Below, one piece after another: positions 17,600 to 26,691 of a DNA stretch of 64,000 nt. A program made the translations under genes and the position numbers. The notes under the pieces were generated by a model. That model was given only the letters and a program-made list of their open reading frames with translations. It ran no database searches and was not told the DNA's origin. The stretch's first letter is position 1, and each line of letters starts with the position of its first letter. The stretch spans positions 306,001 to 370,000 of the forward strand of contig CP027241.1 in NCBI GenBank assembly GCA_002999035.1, in the 5' to 3' direction. The DNA is from Lachnospiraceae bacterium oral taxon 500. Lineage in GTDB: Bacteria > Bacillota > Clostridia > Lachnospirales > Vallitaleaceae.

Positions 17600-18493
17600 T
17601 CAGCCCTTGACGCTGCCAGCCGTCAGCCCCTCAACAAAGAATCTTTGAAAACTGATAAATACCAACAAAATAGGAATCAGGCTAAAAACCGAAAGGGCAA
17701 AGACATATCCCCATTGGGTAAACTGATGCTGGCCAAAAAAGCCGGATATGGCAATCGGCAGAGTACGCTTGGCATCATCGTTAATGACTGTATTTGCCCA
17801 GACAAATTCTTCCCAGGCCGTTAAAAAATTAAAGATTGATACCGCTGCAATGCCGGGCTTAATCAGCGGCAAAGCCACCTGAAAATAAATGGTCAACACG
17901 TCACCGCCGTCCATATAAGCTGCTTCGTCCAATTCCTTGGGAATATTTCCTGCAAAACCCTTTATCATAAAGGTCGAATACGGAATCACCCAGGCAATAT
18001 AGAAGGGAATCAGCCCCCAAACACTGCCCACCGCGCCAAGCTTAACTGCCAGTTCATACTGCGGCACAATCATGGTTGTACCCGGAATTATCATCGTTAA
18101 AATGATGAAGCCAAATAGGAACCGGCGACCCCAAAATGAAAACCGGGCAATGCAAAACGCCAACGCCGAGGAAACAAAAGCCGCTCCCGCCACTGTTACA
18201 AGCGATACTACCGCGCTGTTGATAAAATTGCCAATAAATTTGCTCTGACTTAAAATAAAACGAAAGTTTTCTAAAGTGATTTCTGCCGGTTTTGGGAAAA
18301 AACGGGGCGGATATTCGTACAAAGCTCCATTTGGCCGAAGCGCCGTGCTTATCATATACAACATCGGCAGCACCACAATCCCAATTCCAAGACAAAGCAA
18401 CACATAAATCAGTCCAATCTTGACCGCCCGCTTCTGCCCGGAATACCAAACAGCCAATTTCTTTCTTGGATATGAGCTTCTTATTTTCTCCAT
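17600..18493 (-). CDS. Sugar ABC transporter permease, MalG type
   Basis: A 297-residue inner-membrane protein with six hydrophobic segments and the EAA loop ELDEAAYMDGGDVLTIYFQ ... LPLIKPG that docks the ATPase. The C-terminal YVFALSVFSLIPILLVFISFQ is typical of the MalG/CUT1 family. ATG at 18,493 follows GAGGA by 8 bases; a GTG at 18,508 is the longest option and would overlap the upstream gene. No ATP-binding subunit is encoded in this operon, so a shared MsiK/UgpC-type ATPase elsewhere is expected. Confidence 0.88.
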   Translation of the reverse strand: MEKIRSSYPRKKLAVWYSGQKRAVKIGLIYVLLCLGIGIVVLPMLYMISTALRPNGALYEYPPRFFPKPAEITLENFRFILSQSKFIGNFINSAVVSLVTVAGAAFVSSALAFCIARFSFWGRRFLFGFIILTMIIPGTTMIVPQYELAVKLGAVGSVWGLIPFYIAWVIPYSTFMIKGFAGNIPKELDEAAYMDGGDVLTIYFQVALPLIKPGIAAVSIFNFLTAWEEFVWANTVINDDAKRTLPIAISGFFGQHQFTQWGYVFALSVFSLIPILLVFISFQRFFVEGLTAGSVKG

Positions 18494-18497
18494 TCCG

Positions 18498-19376
18498 CTA
18501 TTCCTCACTTTTCATCAGTCGAAACTGGACAAACGCCAAAACTGCCAACACTGCTGCCATAATAAACGACAGCGCCGCTGCATAGCCGAACTTACCGGTA
18601 CTGAACGCCTTATAATACATCCAAGTTAAAATTACTTCCGTACTATGTGCCGGTTTTCCGTCTGTGATCAGTTTTGTGGAAGTGTACACGTTAAAACCGC
18701 CAATCGTCAGCATCACCGTAGCAAATAGGATCGTGCCTTTAATTCCCGGCAGTGTTACGTTCAAAAACTTCGCCCAGCCGGATGCCCCGTCCAGCTCTGC
18801 CGCTTCGTAAAGCTCTTTCGGGACGGTATGCAGGGCGGCCAGAAAAACAACCATATTCCAACCAACCCCTTTCCAAATGCCAAGCAGCATCGCTACCGTC
18901 ATCCCGCCCCATCTGGTGTCCAGCCAGTGAATATTTTGCCGCGTTAAATGAAAAATGCTTCTTAAAACATAATTCAGCAGCCCCTCGGTGTTAAAAATAT
19001 ACTTAAAAATCAGCGAAGCAATGACCCATGAAGTAATAACCGGCAAATAATACGCTACCCGAAACAGGATTTTGCCCTTTGGCACCGAATGGATCATCAG
19101 TGCCACAATAAAGCCAAACAACATTTGGGCGGGTACCGTGACCAGCGCATAGGCAGCGGTATTGCCAAAAGCCGTATAAAAATATTTATCACTCAGCACC
19201 GCCTTATAATTTTCCAGTGCAATAAAGCTTTGGTTAAAAAAGGAACCAAAATCCCACTGGAAAAAGCTCATTAAAAATAAGCGGAAAATAGGATAAACCG
19301 TAAACGTTCCAAAAATCAAAACGCCCGGCAGCAGCAATAATCCAATTTGCAGCTTTGCCCTTTTGTTTAGCTTCAT
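18498..19376 (-). CDS. Sugar ABC transporter permease, MalF type
   Basis: A 292-residue membrane protein: LLLPGVLIFGTFTVYPIFRLFLMSF at the N-terminus, six membrane segments, and the EAA loop ELYEAAELDGASGWAKFLNVTLPGI. This is the CUT1 family partner of the MalG-type gene that follows. The start at 19,376 has AGGAGG 9 bases upstream; the longer in-frame extension to 19,469 overlaps the binding-protein gene and is not conserved in style. It works with the lipoprotein encoded just upstream. Confidence 0.9.
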   Translation of the reverse strand: MKLNKRAKLQIGLLLLPGVLIFGTFTVYPIFRLFLMSFFQWDFGSFFNQSFIALENYKAVLSDKYFYTAFGNTAAYALVTVPAQMLFGFIVALMIHSVPKGKILFRVAYYLPVITSWVIASLIFKYIFNTEGLLNYVLRSIFHLTRQNIHWLDTRWGGMTVAMLLGIWKGVGWNMVVFLAALHTVPKELYEAAELDGASGWAKFLNVTLPGIKGTILFATVMLTIGGFNVYTSTKLITDGKPAHSTEVILTWMYYKAFSTGKFGYAAALSFIMAAVLAVLAFVQFRLMKSEE

Positions 19377-19425
19377 GACTGTATTTCCTCCTGTGATCCT
19401 CAGCTTCATCCACCTTGTTGGCCGC

Positions 19426-20742
19426 TTACTCCTCTGCCAGCAACTGATCGACTTTGGCCGCCAATTCATCCATTGCCGCCTGTGCCGTTTTCTCCCCGTT
19501 AAACACTTCTGTTATTGCCGCCGAAAGCTCGGCGTCGATTTCACTCCAGGCAGCTACTGTCGGCCGGGACTTAGCCGTTTTTAACTGCTCAATATAAGGT
19601 GCAAAATCAGCCTTTTTCACAGTATCACTTTCCAGTGCCTGCTTGTTACAAGGAATTTGTCCGCATTTGGCCATTTCTTCCTGTGCCAATTCGCCGGTCA
19701 TAAAAGTCATAAACTTCCAGGCCGCTTCTTTATGTGCGCTGCGAAACATAGCAATATCTTCGCCTCCCAGTACCGAAATGGAACCTCCCTCGCCGGCGGG
19801 AACCGCCGCTACCTTATATTCCAGTTCCGGATATGCACCGGCCAGCTCCGCTACTTTCCACGGCCCTTCTAACAGCATGATATAGCGTCCGGTGCCAAAT
19901 CCGTCCGTCATCGGGATATCTCCACTGTTCCAGCCGGTAATCGCCCCTTTGGCATGTAAATCTGCCAGCATTTGAATGGCCTTCACGGTATTTTCCCCAT
20001 TGAGATATCCAGATGCCTTGGTTTGCTCTGGATTGGTCAAAGCGCCACCCATGCTCCAAATAAAGGGACATAAGTTCCAGCCGGAAAGCCCCGGCTCATC
20101 ATAGCCCCAAATTTGCTGTCCTGATTCGTTCATGCCGGACAAACTTTCACAGGCTTTTACAAATTCGTTCATAGTTTTAGGAACCTCTATTCCCGCCTGG
20201 TCCAAAGCTTTCACGTTATAAAATAAAATCTTAGTATTGGTGTTTAACGCCAAGCCATAATAATCACCACCTATTTGCGCGGTACTCATGGCGCTGGCCA
20301 ATAATTTATCCGCTGCCGATGCATAATCCTCAATTTCCTTATTCAGTGCCACTAAAATTCCAGTTTTTTGAAATTCAGGCACCCAGGCACTGTCTAACCG
20401 GGCAACATCTGGCAAAGTATCAGATTTGGCACTGATTAAAATTTTATCATGCAAATCCGCCCATTCATGTGAAACCGCATTGACTCGAATCCCCGGATTT
20501 TCCGCTTCAAACTTAGGAATCAGCACATTCATCAGGGTTTCGTTCTCAGCTGACTGGGCGCTGTAATGATGCCAAAAGTTCAGGGTGATTTCTTCGCTGT
20601 CCGTCTTGCCTTGCTGTGTTTCTGCCGGCTTATTCTCTGCTACCGGTGCCTTTAGCTGCTTAGTGCCGCAGCCCGCTAAAATTGCTGCTGACAGCAGTGC
20701 ACAAAAAATCCAAATTAAGCCTTTGCTCTGTTTTTTCCTCAT
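19426..20742 (-). CDS. Extracellular sugar-binding lipoprotein of an ABC transporter
   Basis: A 438-residue protein with a lipoprotein signal peptide (LLSAAILAGC; Cys about 25) and the SBP family 1 fold: LNFWHHYSAQSAENE, then VPKFEAENPGIRV in the usual form, VARLDSAWVPEF and the mid-protein WMSMGGAL-like segment. It captures an oligosaccharide outside the membrane and passes it to the two permeases downstream. Next to a GH13 enzyme gene, maltodextrin is the likely ligand. Its ATG overlaps the GH13 stop by 4 bases, so translation is coupled. Confidence 0.9.
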   Translation of the reverse strand: MRKKQSKGLIWIFCALLSAAILAGCGTKQLKAPVAENKPAETQQGKTDSEEITLNFWHHYSAQSAENETLMNVLIPKFEAENPGIRVNAVSHEWADLHDKILISAKSDTLPDVARLDSAWVPEFQKTGILVALNKEIEDYASAADKLLASAMSTAQIGGDYYGLALNTNTKILFYNVKALDQAGIEVPKTMNEFVKACESLSGMNESGQQIWGYDEPGLSGWNLCPFIWSMGGALTNPEQTKASGYLNGENTVKAIQMLADLHAKGAITGWNSGDIPMTDGFGTGRYIMLLEGPWKVAELAGAYPELEYKVAAVPAGEGGSISVLGGEDIAMFRSAHKEAAWKFMTFMTGELAQEEMAKCGQIPCNKQALESDTVKKADFAPYIEQLKTAKSRPTVAAWSEIDAELSAAITEVFNGEKTAQAAMDELAAKVDQLLAEE

Positions 20743-22532
20743 TTTCTTGCTCCTCCTTTAACTATTTTTACTTCCATTGGCATTAATCGAAATGGAATTA
20801 CTCCTTGATAGTCCCACATATCCGCATTTTCAAACCCGGCCGTATTTCCTGTAATCACCTCATATTCTTTGTTATCGTTAAAAATCCCGCTATGTTTCCC
20901 ATCAAATAATACCGGCGCTAAAAGCTCCGCGTCCGTTTCCCCCGCATTAACCACTGCCATAATTTCTTCCTGCGTCTCCCAATCAAACCGGAGAAAGCCA
21001 AACACCTGACCGTCGGCGACATTAACCGCCAAACTGCCACCGCGGATGCAGGGATTTTCTTTTCTAATAAAAATAAGTCTGCTGTATACCGCCTTTATAT
21101 CCATATCCTGTTCCGCCTCGCCCCACGGCATACAACGCCGACAGTCCGGGTCGTTATCGCCCGTCAACCCGACCTCGTCGCCGTAATAAACCGACGGAGC
21201 ACCCGGCAGCAACATTTGCAGCGCCACCGCCAATATCAGCTTTTTCTTATTGCCCCGGCATAAAAACAAAAATCTGGCCGTATCATGAGAATCCAATAAA
21301 TTAAACATAATATGGCTGATCTCCGGCGGATACCCGGCCAGCATATTGCCCAGCCGGTTTGCAAAACCTGCCGCTGAAATACTGCCTTTTGCTATAAAGT
21401 CACAGACAGCGCTGCGAAAAGTATAGTTCATAATGCTGTCCATTTGCATGCCATTCAGCAGTCTTTGTCCGCTACCCCAGGTTTCGCCCAACAGTAAAAT
21501 ATTCGGATATTTTTCTTTCAGCCGCACCCGAGCCAAACTCCACACACTCTCCTCCACCTCGTCGGCCACATCCAGCCGCCAGCCGTCTATGCCAAACTCT
21601 GCAATCCAATAGTCCATTACTTTCAACAGGAATTCCCGAACCGCGGAACTATCGGTATTTAATTTCGGCATATACGGATAAGCACCAACACACTCATAAC
21701 AAGCGTTTGATACCGTAACCGGAAATTGGGTGAGCAAATACCAGTCCTTATACGCCGAATTTTGCTGATTTTTCAATATATCGGCAAAGGCAAAAAAATG
21801 AATTCCGGTATGATTAAATACGCCGTCCAAAATCACCTTCATATTACTGTCATGTGCTTTTTGCACCAATTCCCGCAAATCGTCCTTGTCACCAAATTGG
21901 GGGTCTATTTCAAAATAGTCCGTTGTGGCATATTTGTGATTAAAATCCGCTGCAAAAATCGGAGTTAAATATAAACATTCCACCCCTAACTGCCGGAGAT
22001 AATCCAGTTTTTCACAAATTCCCCGTAAATCGCCGCCCATATAATTTTCCCGGCTGGGCGCCGTTCCCCAGTCCACTGTTTCCGGCCGGTCGTTTTTTCG
22101 GTCACCGTTATAAAAACGTTCCGGGAATATTTGATAATAGACTGCTCCCTTTGCCCATTCCGGAAAATTCAGCACATTTTGCTGATTGGCGTAAACCATT
22201 TCAAAATAATTATCTTCCGGCGGCATTTCGGAAAATCCAACTGCTGACAAATACCTTACTTCCTGCCCGAAAAAAAGTGCAAAATAATATTTCTGGTACC
22301 TAGCCACCTGCGAAAATGAGACTTCCGTTAAAAAATAATCAAAAAACTCATCCCGGCAACACTTTGTCATAACAGCTGATTTTTTTTGCTCGGTCTTATC
22401 TCTGGAAAAATAATATAAAATACACTTTTTAACGTCGCCTCGGGCAGTTCTGATTTTAAAACCCAAAGTATTTCGATTTCTTAAATATAAATCAGGGTAC
22501 GCCGCCTTATGTTCGACTGCTTCCATTTTCAT
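20739..22532 (-). CDS. Intracellular GH13 alpha-glucosidase/neopullulanase
   Basis: About 597 residues. The N-terminal 110 residues resemble the CBM34-type domain of neopullulanase/cyclomaltodextrinase; the TIM barrel follows from WAKGAVYYQIFPERFYNGD. Catalytic residues are visible: nucleophile in DGWRLDVADEV, acid/base in LLGETWGSG, third Asp in LDSHDTARF. No signal peptide, so it cuts imported maltodextrins in the cytoplasm. The start is uncertain: AAAGGAG precedes GTG at 22,538 by 5 bases and ATG at 22,532 by 11; an ATG at 22,556 has a poor site. Confidence 0.9.
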   Translation of the reverse strand: MKMEAVEHKAAYPDLYLRNRNTLGFKIRTARGDVKKCILYYFSRDKTEQKKSAVMTKCCRDEFFDYFLTEVSFSQVARYQKYYFALFFGQEVRYLSAVGFSEMPPEDNYFEMVYANQQNVLNFPEWAKGAVYYQIFPERFYNGDRKNDRPETVDWGTAPSRENYMGGDLRGICEKLDYLRQLGVECLYLTPIFAADFNHKYATTDYFEIDPQFGDKDDLRELVQKAHDSNMKVILDGVFNHTGIHFFAFADILKNQQNSAYKDWYLLTQFPVTVSNACYECVGAYPYMPKLNTDSSAVREFLLKVMDYWIAEFGIDGWRLDVADEVEESVWSLARVRLKEKYPNILLLGETWGSGQRLLNGMQMDSIMNYTFRSAVCDFIAKGSISAAGFANRLGNMLAGYPPEISHIMFNLLDSHDTARFLFLCRGNKKKLILAVALQMLLPGAPSVYYGDEVGLTGDNDPDCRRCMPWGEAEQDMDIKAVYSRLIFIRKENPCIRGGSLAVNVADGQVFGFLRFDWETQEEIMAVVNAGETDAELLAPVLFDGKHSGIFNDNKEYEVITGNTAGFENADMWDYQGVIPFRLMPMEVKIVKGGARK

Positions 22533-22591
22533 ATCCACATCAACTCCTTTTGTCATTCTCCATTTTCCGGCCGGCCTCCCGCCACCCTTGA

Positions 22592-23596
22592 TTAGACTTT
22601 TCCCTGCGATGAACGGCGGACAATTAAGTCTACTGCCAGTAAAATCTGCTCCTGCCTCAGCTCTTTATTCTTGATCTGCTCTAGCAGTTTTTGCGAGGCA
22701 ATCCGCCCCAGCTCATAGGTATTGATATCTACTGCTGTCAGCGGCGGAACCATAAATTCCGCCAGTGGATAATTATCAAAAGTAACCACCCCGATATCAG
22801 CCGGTACTCTATACCCGCTTTGATCAATGGCTTTTAACACATAATAGGCAATTTCATTGCCGGAACATAGAAAAGCATCGGCCTTTTGCACTTCTATCGC
22901 CGCTTTCACTTTTTCCGGCAAACTATCCATATCCCGGCATTGAATAATACTTTCTGCTCTACTCTGTCCGTTTTCTTCCATTGCCTTTTGAAATCCCCTC
23001 TGCCGGCTTTGAGCAAAAACCGTCGTCAAATCCTCCAACACTAAAAAAATATTGGTATATCCATTGGCCTGCAAATGTTTGACTGCCAAATAGCCGCCTT
23101 GCTCATTATCAATATCTACCCAAGCTGCAACGGCGGTTTCTGCACCGGGAGCACCTAAAATAATATAGGGAAAGCTCTCGCTGTTTAAAATATTCATCAG
23201 CTTAGCATCAAAGCAGCTAGACGGTATAATCACGCCATCCGCTCTTTTTTCATAAATCAAATTGCTGATTACTTTCTTTTTTGTGCCGCCATTAACAATC
23301 AGCAAATCATAGCCATTCTTCTGCAAAACATTTTCTATCGCAAAGATGCTCCGGTTAAAAAAATTATTGGCAAAGGCTTTTTCATTGTCCGCGTCAATCA
23401 CCAGCGCAACCGTATTGGTACTGCCCATCACCAGCTTTTTAGCGGCACTGTTCGGGTGATAGCCCAATCTTTTCATGGCCTGATTAATTTTCTCCGTTGT
23501 GTCAGCGGAAATGACCGCACTTTTGTTGATGACCCGCGATACGGTCGAGGGCGATACGCCAACCTCTCTGGCGATATCCTTAATCGTTGCCGCCAT
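22592..23596 (-). CDS. LacI family repressor of the maltodextrin operon
   Basis: A 334-residue regulator. The N-terminal helix-turn-helix is ATIKDIAREVGVSPSTVSRVI, followed by the hinge helix HPNSAAKKLV, then the periplasmic-binding-like domain. An 18-bp perfect palindrome of the LacI/GalR class sits just before its ribosome site (AAAGGAG), and a second imperfect one is 91 bases upstream, consistent with autorepression by looping. It is the first gene of the operon with GH13, binding protein and permeases, so maltose or maltodextrin is the likely inducer. Confidence 0.93.
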   Translation of the reverse strand: MAATIKDIAREVGVSPSTVSRVINKSAVISADTTEKINQAMKRLGYHPNSAAKKLVMGSTNTVALVIDADNEKAFANNFFNRSIFAIENVLQKNGYDLLIVNGGTKKKVISNLIYEKRADGVIIPSSCFDAKLMNILNSESFPYIILGAPGAETAVAAWVDIDNEQGGYLAVKHLQANGYTNIFLVLEDLTTVFAQSRQRGFQKAMEENGQSRAESIIQCRDMDSLPEKVKAAIEVQKADAFLCSGNEIAYYVLKAIDQSGYRVPADIGVVTFDNYPLAEFMVPPLTAVDINTYELGRIASQKLLEQIKNKELRQEQILLAVDLIVRRSSQGKV

Positions 23597-23620
23597 AATA
23601 GCACTCCTTTCTGGATTCGA

Positions 23621-23664
23621 AATGCAAACGTTTGCATTAATAGCTAAAAAAATATATCTGACAA
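23621..23664 (-). promoter_or_regulatory. Promoter with LacI-type operator O1
   Basis: Minus-strand TTGTCA (23,659-23,664), 16-base spacer, TATTAA (23,637-23,642). The perfect palindrome AATGCAAACGTTTGCATT covers 23,621-23,638, touching the -10 box and the start site, and fits the LacI/CcpA family core. Confidence 0.82.
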
Positions 23665-23712
23665 GAAGCTAAAATCCTTTGACCAAGTTAGCGTTATCAG
23701 CAGATTTTATTC

Positions 23713-23729
23713 ATGCAATCGTTTGCGCT
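23713..23729. promoter_or_regulatory. Auxiliary LacI-type operator O2
   Basis: ATGCAATCGTTTGCGCT matches the O1 palindrome at 10 of the 12 central bases (GCAATCGTTTGC). Its centre is 91 bases from that of O1. The rest of the 452-base gap (23,740-23,990) is AT-rich and I see nothing in it apart from the promoter at 23,998. Confidence 0.65.
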
Positions 23730-23997
23730 AATTTCTAAACAAAAGATACACCTAATCATAACTCTTGTCAAGCGTTTTTTAGGAAAAATTTTTATAAAGT
23801 ATTTTTTTGAGCATTTTTATGTTTTTTGTGAAAAAAATTTCTCTTTTGGTAACGAGCTATGTTTGTTTTTTATGCTATTCGTTAATTTCATATATTACCG
23901 CCTATTTTAAGCAGCTACTTTAAAATCACCCATATTATTCTTCTTATAAAACATAAGCTTATCGAAGACTTCGTGACAAATTTTTAGGATTTTTTAT

Positions 23998-24026
23998 TTT
24001 ACTTATTTCCGGGCTTGATGTATACT
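23998..24026 (+). promoter_or_regulatory. Promoter of the YbaK gene
   Basis: TTTACT (23,998-24,003), 17-base spacer, TATACT (24,021-24,026); the ATG follows at 24,049 after AGGAGG. Confidence 0.55.
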
Positions 24027-24048
24027 AAGCAGATAGGAGGATGAAACA

Positions 24049-24531
24049 ATGTCGCTGGAAAAGGTACAACAATATTTTGAGGGCGTCGGGCTGGGCTCGC
24101 GGATAATAGTGTTGGAGAAGTCCAGCGCGACCGTCGAGGAGGCGGCCGAAGCGATTGGCTGTCAGCCAAAACAAATTGCCAAAACCATGTCCTTGCTGGT
24201 AAATGATAAACCAATCCTGATCGTCACCGCCGGTGACGCGAAAATTGATAACAAAAAATATAGAGATCTGTTTCATCAGAAAGCTAAGATGATCCCCGGC
24301 GAACAGGTAGAGCCGTATATCGGGCACGCTCCCGGCGGCGTTTGTCCTTTTGCCGTCCATCCCGGAGTGACGGTTTGGCTTGATATTTCACTTAAACGTT
24401 TTGAACGGATTTATCCGGCTGCCGGAAATGGGAACAGCGCCATTGATCTAACTTTAGCGGAATTAACGGAACACTCCCATTTCGCAGGCTGGGTCGATGT
24501 CTGCAAAGACTGGACTATTACCAGCCCTTGA
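24049..24531 (+). CDS. YbaK/EbsC-type aminoacyl-tRNA editing protein
   Basis: A 160-residue single-domain protein with the YbaK fold: ATVEEAAEAIGCQPKQIAKTM (carrying the functional lysine), then ILIVTAGDAKIDNKKYRD, and APGGVCPFA near residue 100, the G-rich loop typical of YbaK. Family members deacylate mischarged tRNA such as Cys-tRNA-Pro. Some have other specificities, so the substrate is inferred. AGGAGG lies 8 bases before the ATG. It overlaps the 3' end of the unknown convergent gene by 14 bases. Confidence 0.88.
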   Translation: MSLEKVQQYFEGVGLGSRIIVLEKSSATVEEAAEAIGCQPKQIAKTMSLLVNDKPILIVTAGDAKIDNKKYRDLFHQKAKMIPGEQVEPYIGHAPGGVCPFAVHPGVTVWLDISLKRFERIYPAAGNGNSAIDLTLAELTEHSHFAGWVDVCKDWTITSP

Positions 24532-25315
24532 CCAAGTTAATCGTGTCCATAAAGCGAAGCTGCCAGACTTCCTTATCCGCAGTAATTTCCTCGTATATAT
24601 CCTTGAGGGTATGGGCCGGCGCCAGCGACCATAAGGCATAGTCCTCCAAAGTGACTTCACCTATCTTTTCCAGATCATTTAGCAGCAGCCCCAAATCCTT
24701 GTGATTAAACCAGCAGTCTGTATCTATGGCATATTTTGTATTTTGCTTCTTACAGGCGATTTGACTGTTTAGAAAGTCCTCCATTGTCGGCTTCTCTTTT
24801 TGCAGGAGCCTAGTACAAGCCAGATGATATTCTATTTTTCTTGGACTCCGGTCAACATCCGAGACAAAAACTATCCCATATTCATTTTCAAAGTGAACGG
24901 CCAGCACATCGCCGACCTTAAAATACGGTTCCCGCTTTATTTTGGCCTTGGGCACTTTCAGCGGTTTGGGATTGACGCTTTGCAGCTGAAGCGCCAGCTT
25001 ATCCAGCACCTTTTGTCTTTGTTTTAAAGCCTTATCGTCTATTTCCAACCAAAATGGATCGGCGCCCCTATCAATAATTTCTAACGCTTTATGCTTTATT
25101 TCTTCCGGCAAATGCCCGACCTTCCACAGGGAATAGGCCAAAGCTGTCCAATAAATTTCCGTATAAAAGCCGTCTGTGCAGTAATTTGCCTCGTCCTTTA
25201 AAAGATCGGCAATGATCTGGTCGATCTTTTCCCCATCCTTATAACGCTCAACCACCGCATTATAAATATCATAGCCGTCGTCGCTGTCGATAATTTTCAC
25301 TCCGTCAATTGCCAT
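24518..25315 (-). CDS. Unknown protein with Imm26-like segment, last gene of an unknown cluster
   Basis: A 265-residue soluble protein I do not recognise. Residues 1-110 are helical and include CTDGFYTEIYWTALAYSLWKVG. Residues about 135-200 read YFKVGDVLAVHFENEYGIVFVSDVD, a GDV-type SH3-like strand pattern resembling the Imm26 immunity domain and echoed at the N-terminus of the first gene of the cluster. No catalytic motif, signal peptide or membrane segment. ATG at 25,315 has AGGAGG 6 bases upstream. It is 10 bases past the preceding gene, so it is cotranscribed. Could be an immunity-like or regulatory protein. Confidence 0.75.
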   Translation of the reverse strand: MAIDGVKIIDSDDGYDIYNAVVERYKDGEKIDQIIADLLKDEANYCTDGFYTEIYWTALAYSLWKVGHLPEEIKHKALEIIDRGADPFWLEIDDKALKQRQKVLDKLALQLQSVNPKPLKVPKAKIKREPYFKVGDVLAVHFENEYGIVFVSDVDRSPRKIEYHLACTRLLQKEKPTMEDFLNSQIACKKQNTKYAIDTDCWFNHKDLGLLLNDLEKIGEVTLEDYALWSLAPAHTLKDIYEEITADKEVWQLRFMDTINLVKGW

Positions 25316-25325
25316 TTTCGTCCTC

Positions 25326-26345
25326 CTACTCCTGTACCGTCATCCGGCAAAGTGCGATCCGGTCCCTTTCATCACTGATAAAAACATGATCCTGCCAAAT
25401 GTCCATCACCCTAAACTTCGCGTAGCCCCTTGGCAGCGTAATATCCAAAAGTACTCGGTCAAATAATCTTAACAGCTTTTGCTTTCCTTTCCATTCATCC
25501 GTCTTAAACACCGGCGACAGAATCAGATATTCTTTGCATGCGCTGAACTTTCCCCGCATGCCGTGCTTGCCCGGCCGCTTATCTAACTTTTCCTCGCCCC
25601 AGATCTTGCGCCGATATACCCCGTCCCGGGTTAGCTCCAAGTACCAATAATACTTAAAGGACGATAACCCGCAGGGGTTGATGATATCCGCCTCCAAAAA
25701 AGCGTACAGGCCGCTCTCCCGTAGCATCAGCGCGCCTATTTGCGGATAAGCATAACGAAAATCCATTTGGTGATATACACCGCTAGCCCGGACCAAGGAT
25801 TGCTGAAACAACGTTTGCGTCTTTTCCGTGGTAAACACCGGAGTGATTTGCTGCTCCCAGTGGAGCGCCGACGTTTTATTGTCATAGTGCAAAAAAGTAA
25901 AGCTATTGGCGGCAAACACTTCTCCGTCCACCCGGCAGATGATCGGATAATTCCCATTTTCTCCTAGGGTCGGGATTTCCGTGATATTTTCCCCGGCACA
26001 CCAATTCTCACATTCCACCGCGCATGGCCGCTGATCCGGCGACGACAACCGCCAGGCTTTTTGATCCGCCCCGCCAATAATCAGAATATCAGAAGCGGTG
26101 TCAAGTAGCAGCGGCTGGTTCCAATTTTTCTTTTGCGCCGGCGACGGAATAAATGTCCACTGTCCGTCCTTTATCCAGCCGATCCCGCTGCTTTCCCCTG
26201 TCTGATCGCTGCACCAAATAACGAACTCTTCTTTGCCCCGGGCAAAATGGTTCTTGGCGCTAATAGGAGCATAGGCATAGGCGCTGAGCCCCAGGCTCAG
26301 TCCGGCCGTTATCCACTCAGAAATCTGCTCTAACTTTACCTGCAT
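25326..26345 (-). CDS. Unknown beta-rich protein in unknown cluster
   Basis: A 339-residue protein with no family I can name. The alternating short hydrophobic strands and turns (EFVIWCSDQTGE, GIGWIKDGQWTFIP, DILIIGGADQKAWRL, FRVMDIWQDHVFISDERDRIALC) suggest an all-beta fold, perhaps propeller-like. No signal peptide or membrane segment. AAGGAGG is 5 bases before ATG. It is the third of four closely spaced genes that begin at 28,188. It may be a binding or scaffold protein; this is a guess from strand pattern only. Confidence 0.72.
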   Translation of the reverse strand: MQVKLEQISEWITAGLSLGLSAYAYAPISAKNHFARGKEEFVIWCSDQTGESSGIGWIKDGQWTFIPSPAQKKNWNQPLLLDTASDILIIGGADQKAWRLSSPDQRPCAVECENWCAGENITEIPTLGENGNYPIICRVDGEVFAANSFTFLHYDNKTSALHWEQQITPVFTTEKTQTLFQQSLVRASGVYHQMDFRYAYPQIGALMLRESGLYAFLEADIINPCGLSSFKYYWYLELTRDGVYRRKIWGEEKLDKRPGKHGMRGKFSACKEYLILSPVFKTDEWKGKQKLLRLFDRVLLDITLPRGYAKFRVMDIWQDHVFISDERDRIALCRMTVQE

Positions 26346-26383
26346 AAAATCCTCCTTGCAAATAGTTTATCAAACCAACTTTC

Positions 26384-26689
26384 CTACCCCTGCCGGCGAT
26401 TGGTATGATGGTAAAACAGCTCGGCCTGCTCCTTACTAAGCAAGCCGTTCTCCGCCAGCCTGTCTACAAAGTTTTGCTCATATCGCTCAAAATCCTCAGC
26501 ACAGCCGGTATTTTCGGCAAGCAAGATTAAGGCGGCATTGACCGCTTCCGACTTTGGCGCTTTGTTCAGCTCAGACTCTATCATTCTGCACAATTCCTCC
26601 AAAATCTGAACGTTTTCCTGATCAGCTTTTTCCCAATCAGCGCTCCAGTCGATCCGGTCAAGCCTTTGCCTTAAAGATAATATTTCCAT
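26384..26689 (-). CDS. Small helical unknown protein
   Basis: A 101-residue, acidic, almost fully helical protein (MEILSLRQRLDRIDWSADWEK, then several 15-residue helices). No motif recognised. It starts 2 bases after the stop of the preceding gene, with its ribosome site inside that gene's end (GAGGGA), so translation is coupled. The next gene follows after 38 bases. It could be a subunit or chaperone of its larger neighbours. Confidence 0.7.
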   Translation of the reverse strand: MEILSLRQRLDRIDWSADWEKADQENVQILEELCRMIESELNKAPKSEAVNAALILLAENTGCAEDFERYEQNFVDRLAENGLLSKEQAELFYHHTNRRQG

Positions 26690-26691
26690 TC

